DNA of 64,000 nucleotides, from NCBI RefSeq assembly GCF_001865065.1, contig NZ_MJGN01000010.1:80053-144052 (forward strand). The letters are read 5' to 3'. How positions within the stretch are numbered: the first letter of the stretch is position 1; every line of letters starts with the position of its first letter. A model generated the notes under the pieces. The model saw nothing but the letters and a program-made list of their open reading frames with translations. It had not been told where the DNA came from and did not search any database. The translations under genes and the position numbers were made by a program. Below, one piece after another: positions 60,334 through 64,000 of the stretch. The stretch is from Curtobacterium sp. MCBA15_008 (lineage in GTDB: Bacteria; Actinomycetota; Actinomycetes; Actinomycetales; Microbacteriaceae).

Positions 60334-61422
60334 GTGCAACTGATCGGCAACGGTGGAGAACGGTTCGAGGACGTCCGGGAGATCGCGGTGCTCCGCGGTG
60401 GGGGACTGGGGGACCTGCTCTTCGCGGTCCCCGCGATCGAGGCCCTGGCGGCCGCCTACCCCGACGCCCGGGTCACCCTGCTCGGCGGTCCGACGGCCCC
60501 CGCCGTCCTCCGCGGCCGGACCGACGCCGTGCACGCGTTCGAGGAGCTCCCCGTCTCGCCCGGCGTGCGGGACTCCGGTGACGACGCACCGTCCCTCGAC
60601 GACTTCGTCGACCGGCTGCACGGCCGGTTCGACCTGGCCGTGCAGCTGCACGGCGGTGGACGCAACTCGAACCCGTTCCTGCTCCGCCTCGGCGCGCGTC
60701 ACACGGTCGGCACCGCCACCGAGGACGCCGAGGTGCTGGAGCGCTGGGTCCGCTACGTCTACTACCAGCACGAGGTGGTCCGCGCGCTCGAGGTCGTCTC
60801 CCTCGCCGGTGCCGCCCCCGTCACGCTCGACCCCCGGGTGCACGTCGAGGACGCCGAGCGCGGGGCGGTGCGCGAGCGCCTCGGTGTCGCCGGGCGGCTC
60901 GTGGCGATGCACCCCGGAGCGACGGACCCCCGTCGGCGCTGGAGCCCGGACCGGTTCGCCGCCGTCGCACGCGCCCGACTCGAGGCCGGCGACGACGTGG
61001 TGCTCGTCGGCGACGCGACCGACGTCCCCGCGGCCGAGGCCATCGTCGCCGCCGTACCCGAGGGGCTGCGCGGCCGCCTGCACGACCTGACCGGCGGGCT
61101 GCCGCTCGCCGAGCTGCCCGCGGTCCTGGCGGCCGCGGACGTGATGGTCGGCGACGACTCCGGTCCGCGCCACCTCGCCGTCGCGGTGGGCACCCCCACG
61201 GTGGGCGTGTTCTGGTTCGGGAACGTCGTCAACGCCGGGCCGTTCGACCGTGGCCGGCACCGCGTGCACCTGTCCTTCGTGACGAACTGCCCGGTGTGCG
61301 GGATCGACGTCACGCAGGTCGGCTGGACGGCGGAGCGGTGCGAGCACGACCCGTCCTACGTCGACCAGGTCACGCCGGAGGCGGTCCTCGACGACGTCGC
61401 CGACCTGCTCCGCACCGTCTGA
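60334..61422 (+). CDS. Family 9 glycosyltransferase (heptosyltransferase-like)
   Basis: A 362-residue protein, GTG 60334. The GT9 pattern is clear: EIAVLRGGGLGDLLFAVPAI (N-terminal GxGDxL), FDLAVQLHGGGRNSNPFLLR, VAMHPGATDPRRRWSPDRFA and ADVMVGDDSGPRHLAVAVGT (D-x-G-x-x-H). GT9 enzymes use ADP-heptose in lipopolysaccharide core assembly. Here, in a Gram-positive, they presumably decorate another surface polymer. Divergent from the ALDH gene. Confidence 0.9.
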   Translation: MQLIGNGGERFEDVREIAVLRGGGLGDLLFAVPAIEALAAAYPDARVTLLGGPTAPAVLRGRTDAVHAFEELPVSPGVRDSGDDAPSLDDFVDRLHGRFDLAVQLHGGGRNSNPFLLRLGARHTVGTATEDAEVLERWVRYVYYQHEVVRALEVVSLAGAAPVTLDPRVHVEDAERGAVRERLGVAGRLVAMHPGATDPRRRWSPDRFAAVARARLEAGDDVVLVGDATDVPAAEAIVAAVPEGLRGRLHDLTGGLPLAELPAVLAAADVMVGDDSGPRHLAVAVGTPTVGVFWFGNVVNAGPFDRGRHRVHLSFVTNCPVCGIDVTQVGWTAERCEHDPSYVDQVTPEAVLDDVADLLRTV

Positions 61423-61858
61423 CGGGCGCGTCCGGTTCGGTTCGGTTCGCGACAGCGACAGATCGCGGCGAACGTTCTGCGCACTCCTGTCGCGTTGGCG
61501 ATACGGACCGGCTGGCGCCGCGCCGATCTGTCGCTTCGCCGGGGTGGTCCGGTCCACCGCTGGACGGGAGGCGCGGCGCACGACCGGCACCGCGCCTCCC
61601 GTCCGGCAACCGCGAAGGCGACAGATCCCCGCGAACGTTCCGCGCACTTCCGTCGCCTTCGCGGCTGGGACCGAATGGCGCCACGCCGATCTGTCGCTTC
61701 GGCGGGTGGTCGGGTCCACAGGCGGACGGGGGCACGGCGCACGACCGGCACCGCGCCTCCCGTCCGGCAACCGCGAAAGCGTCAGATCGCCGCGAACGTT
61801 CCGCGGCGATCTGTCGCTTTGGCGACCCGGACCGGTCGGGGCGGCCGTGTCGGCCGGC
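61423..61858. other. Intergenic region filled by a tandem repeat array
   Basis: Between the GT9 and SDR stops there is no gene. The 436 bases consist almost entirely of the roughly 162-base tandem repeats at 61456-61845, which contain several strong hairpins and may terminate both converging transcripts. Confidence 0.75.
61456..61845. repeat. Tandem repeat, unit about 162 bases, 2.4 copies
   Basis: Units begin at 61456, 61619 and 61780 with CGACAGATCGCGGCGAACG or a close variant. Each complete unit holds an inverted pair (GACAGATC near its start and GATCTGTCGC about 85 bases later) and a GGAGGCGCGG-type hairpin. The hairpins are GGACGGGAGGCGCGG at 61562-61576 with CCGCGCCTCCCGTCC at 61590-61604, and a decayed left arm at 61724-61737 with the same right arm at 61751-61765. 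The partial third copy is itself a hairpin around AACGTT. Confidence 0.85.
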
Positions 61859-62563
61859 CTACGGCCAGCTGGGCTCCGTCGCCGGCATGATCGACAGCTC
61901 GCGGATCTCGCAGCCGGCCGGCTGCGACAGCGCGAACAGGATCGAGTTCGCGACGTACTCCGGCTCGATGAGCTGGGCGTCCGGGCCCGGCTTGTACTGC
62001 TCGGTGCGGTCGGCGAAGAAGTTCGTCCGCATGCCGGCCGGGATGATGTTCGTGACACCGATGCGGCCACCGACCTCGGCGGCCAGGGCCTGCGAGAACC
62101 CGCGGACGCCGAACTTCGACGCCGAGTACGCGGTGCCGTCGCCGACGCCGCGCAGGGCGAGCGACGACGAGATCGTCACGACGCGGCCGTGCGTGGCCTC
62201 GAGCGCGGGCAGGGCGGCCCGCACCACCGCGGCGGTGCCGAGCAGGTTCACCCCGACGATCCGTTCCCAGTCGCCCGAGGAGATCGAACCGATCGGCGCC
62301 GGCTTGTCGATGCCCGCGGCGGTGACGACGGCGTCGAGGCCGCCGTGGCGCTCGGCGGCTTCGCGGACGGCCCGCTCCGTCGCCTCGGTGTCGGTCACGT
62401 CGACCGCGACCGCGTCGACGCCGTCGGCGACGGCGTCGACCCGCAGGTCGAGGACGATCGGGGTGCCGCCGGCCTCGGTGACGGCCGCGACGACGGCGGC
62501 GCCGAGTCCGGAGGCGCCGCCGGTGACGAGGACGCGGCCGATGGGGGTGGTGGGGACGGGCAT
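61859..62563 (-). CDS. Short-chain dehydrogenase/reductase
   Basis: A 234-residue protein. The start is ATG 62563 with GGAAGGAA upstream; the longer frame lacks support. VLVTGGASGLGAAVVAAVTE is the TGxxxGxG cofactor loop, LDAVVTAAGIDK replaces the NNAG motif with TAAG, the catalytic serine is in VVTISSSLALRG and the Tyr-Lys pair in AYSASKFGVRGF. It reduces or oxidises a hydroxyl group with NAD(P), plausibly a sugar step in this cluster. Confidence 0.92.
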   Translation of the reverse strand: MPVPTTPIGRVLVTGGASGLGAAVVAAVTEAGGTPIVLDLRVDAVADGVDAVAVDVTDTEATERAVREAAERHGGLDAVVTAAGIDKPAPIGSISSGDWERIVGVNLLGTAAVVRAALPALEATHGRVVTISSSLALRGVGDGTAYSASKFGVRGFSQALAAEVGGRIGVTNIIPAGMRTNFFADRTEQYKPGPDAQLIEPEYVANSILFALSQPAGCEIRELSIMPATEPSWP

Positions 62564-62598
62564 GGACTTCCTTCCGTAGGGGCGTGGAGCCGTCGGGC

Positions 62599-64000
62599 TC
62601 AGCCGACGTGTTCGAGGGCCGCGGCCAGGCGGGTCGTGGACCGGCCCGGGTGGAACGGGACCGTGACGACACGGCCGCCCCACTCGGCGAGCGTCGCGGT
62701 CTCGGGCAGTTCGCTCGCGGTGTAGTCGCCGCCCTTCGCCCAGACGTCCGGGCGGAAGCGGCGGAGGGCCTCGTCGGGCGTGTGCTCGTCGAACACCACG
62801 ACCGCGTCGACGCAGTCGAGTGCGAGGAGCAGCTCGACCCGGTCGTCCTGGCCCATGATCGGCCGGTCCGGGCCCTTGAGCGCGCGGACCGAGTCGTCGG
62901 AGTTGAGGCAGACGACCAGGCAGTCGCCGAGCGCCCGGGCAGCCGACAGTGTGCGGGCGTGGCCAGCGTGGAGCAGGTCGAAGCAGCCGCCGGTCGCGAC
63001 GACGGTACCGCCGGCGCTCCGGACGTCGTGCACGACGCGCATCGCGTCGCGGTCGGCACCGGGGACCCGGATCGGAGCGGGGCCGTCCTCGGCGAACAGG
63101 GCGGTGACGCCGCCCGCGGCGAGGTACTCGGACGCGGCGGTGACACCGGCCGTGACGGCCTCGGCCACGTCCGCGCCGTTCGCCAGGGCCACGGCGACAC
63201 CGGCAGCGAGCCGATCACCCGCGCCGCAGGGGTCGCCCGCGGTGACGGACGGGGCCGGGACGAACCGGTTGCCCTCGCGAGCGCTCGACACGAGCGCGCC
63301 GCGGTCTCCGAGCGTGACTGCGACCGCGCCGACCCCCCAGGTCTCGACGAGCACGGCGGCGGCCTCGGTGGCGAACGGCACGCCGTCGCCGGACACGTCG
63401 GTGAACCGGCGGGCTTCGGCGCTGTTCGGGGTGGCGACCGTGGTGCCGGGCACCGGTGCCGCGCCCTTCGGGTGCGGGTCCCAGACGACCGGCACGCGCT
63501 CGGCGACCGCGGTGAGCGCGTCGCGGAGCGGTCCGGCGGCTGCGACCCCGCGGCCGTAGTCGGCGACGACGACGGCGTCGACGCCCTCGAACGCGGCGAC
63601 CATCGCGTCGGTGACCTCCGGCACGGGCGGGGTCGCGCAGCCCTCGTCGATGCGGACGAGGGCGTGGTCGGCGACCCGGACGCGGGTCTTCACCGGCGTC
63701 GGGACACCGGAGGGTCCGGCGACGACCGTGACGCCGGGCAGGAGGTCGCGGATCTCGGACGCACGGGCGTCGTCGCTGAGGACGGTGACGAGCGTCACGT
63801 CGTGGCCGTCGCGGGTGAGCATGGTCGCGACCAGGCCGGCGCCACCGGCACGGCGGTCGTCGGTGGCGACGTCGACGACGGGGACCGGGGCGTCTGGGCT
63901 GAGGCGTTCGCTGGTGCCGGAGACGTCGACGTCGAGCAGGGTGTCACCGACGACGGCGACGCGGAGGCGGCGGGCGGGCGCGCCGGCGGCGCGGTCGGCG
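62599..64000 (-). CDS. HldE-like bifunctional heptose kinase/adenylyltransferase, copy 2, 5' end outside
   Basis: At least 467 residues; the reading frame stays open to the window end, so the start is beyond 64000. Reading upstream from the in-frame ATG at 63822, the protein continues RVAVVGDTLLDVDVSGTSER, then LSPDAPVPVVDVATDDRRAG, the true N-terminal kinase region. It also has SVTAGDPCGAGDRLAAGVAV (anion hole) and VVATGGCFDLLHAGHARTLS with VWAKGGDYTASELPETATLA in the nucleotidyltransferase half. It differs substantially from copy 1, so the two may make different nucleotide sugars. Its stop lies 36 bases upstream of the SDR start. Confidence 0.88.
   Translation of the reverse strand, partial: ADRAAGAPARRLRVAVVGDTLLDVDVSGTSERLSPDAPVPVVDVATDDRRAGGAGLVATMLTRDGHDVTLVTVLSDDARASEIRDLLPGVTVVAGPSGVPTPVKTRVRVADHALVRIDEGCATPPVPEVTDAMVAAFEGVDAVVVADYGRGVAAAGPLRDALTAVAERVPVVWDPHPKGAAPVPGTTVATPNSAEARRFTDVSGDGVPFATEAAAVLVETWGVGAVAVTLGDRGALVSSAREGNRFVPAPSVTAGDPCGAGDRLAAGVAVALANGADVAEAVTAGVTAASEYLAAGGVTALFAEDGPAPIRVPGADRDAMRVVHDVRSAGGTVVATGGCFDLLHAGHARTLSAARALGDCLVVCLNSDDSVRALKGPDRPIMGQDDRVELLLALDCVDAVVVFDEHTPDEALRRFRPDVWAKGGDYTASELPETATLAEWGGRVVTVPFHPGRSTTRLAAALEHVG

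Overview
The window is very GC-rich, tightly packed chromosomal DNA from an actinobacterium. The evidence is GTG/TTG starts, many 4-base stop/start overlaps, LAxTG-type surface anchors, DtxR-like iron boxes and a 11-base-periodic GTTCACC element. The mix of a flagellar flhA-csrA end, a secreted ice-binding protein, a Wadjet-like SMC operon and many sugar and peptide importers suggests a motile Microbacteriaceae, most likely Curtobacterium-like. That assignment is inference from gene content, not from a marker gene.

Layout. 1-1324: the end of a flagellar operon (flhA 3' end, an FlhF-like protein, csrA). 1452-5651: an acyl-CoA dehydrogenase/oxidase, a POT peptide transporter and two small proteins. 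5880-11592: a three-gene SMC-like operon (jetA-jetB-jetC, minus strand) with no jetD nuclease next to it. 11796-13001: a secreted zinc metalloprotease. 13136-13810: four tRNA genes. 14136-19478: mostly uncharacterised membrane or small proteins, a broken GNAT gene and an intact GNAT gene. 19482-29556: an AraC regulator divergent from a six-gene sugar uptake and catabolism operon (DUF5107-TPR, binding protein, ATPase, permease, MDR dehydrogenase, DUF4380). 29588-36351: a phospholipase C plus surface-protein operon, a divergent GntR regulator and an ice-binding surface protein. 36464-42164: small metabolic genes, a fatty acid desaturase, a GAF-ANTAR regulator, a second tRNA-Gly and a molybdopterin oxidoreductase/flavin reductase/DUF6510 operon. 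42408-50415: a fully overlapping six-gene operon for a peptide-type ABC importer, a CocE/NonD hydrolase and a TetR regulator. 50445-53623: iron and phosphate genes (SIP, Dps, alkaline phosphatase). 53667-56193: DedA, histidine kinase and response regulator. 56288-64000: a sugar-nucleotide and glycosyltransfer cluster with two HldE-like ADP-heptose synthase genes, a GT2, a GT9, an aldehyde dehydrogenase and an SDR.

How it works together. The genome seems equipped to scavenge sugars, peptides, phosphate and iron, and to decorate its surface. Regulators sit beside the operons they probably control (AraC, GntR, TetR), and palindromes are visible in several of the relevant promoters. Intergenic DNA carries several unrelated-looking hairpin and tandem-repeat families, the most striking being a roughly 162-bp tandem array at 61456-61845 and a 40-bp perfect palindrome at 51526-51565.
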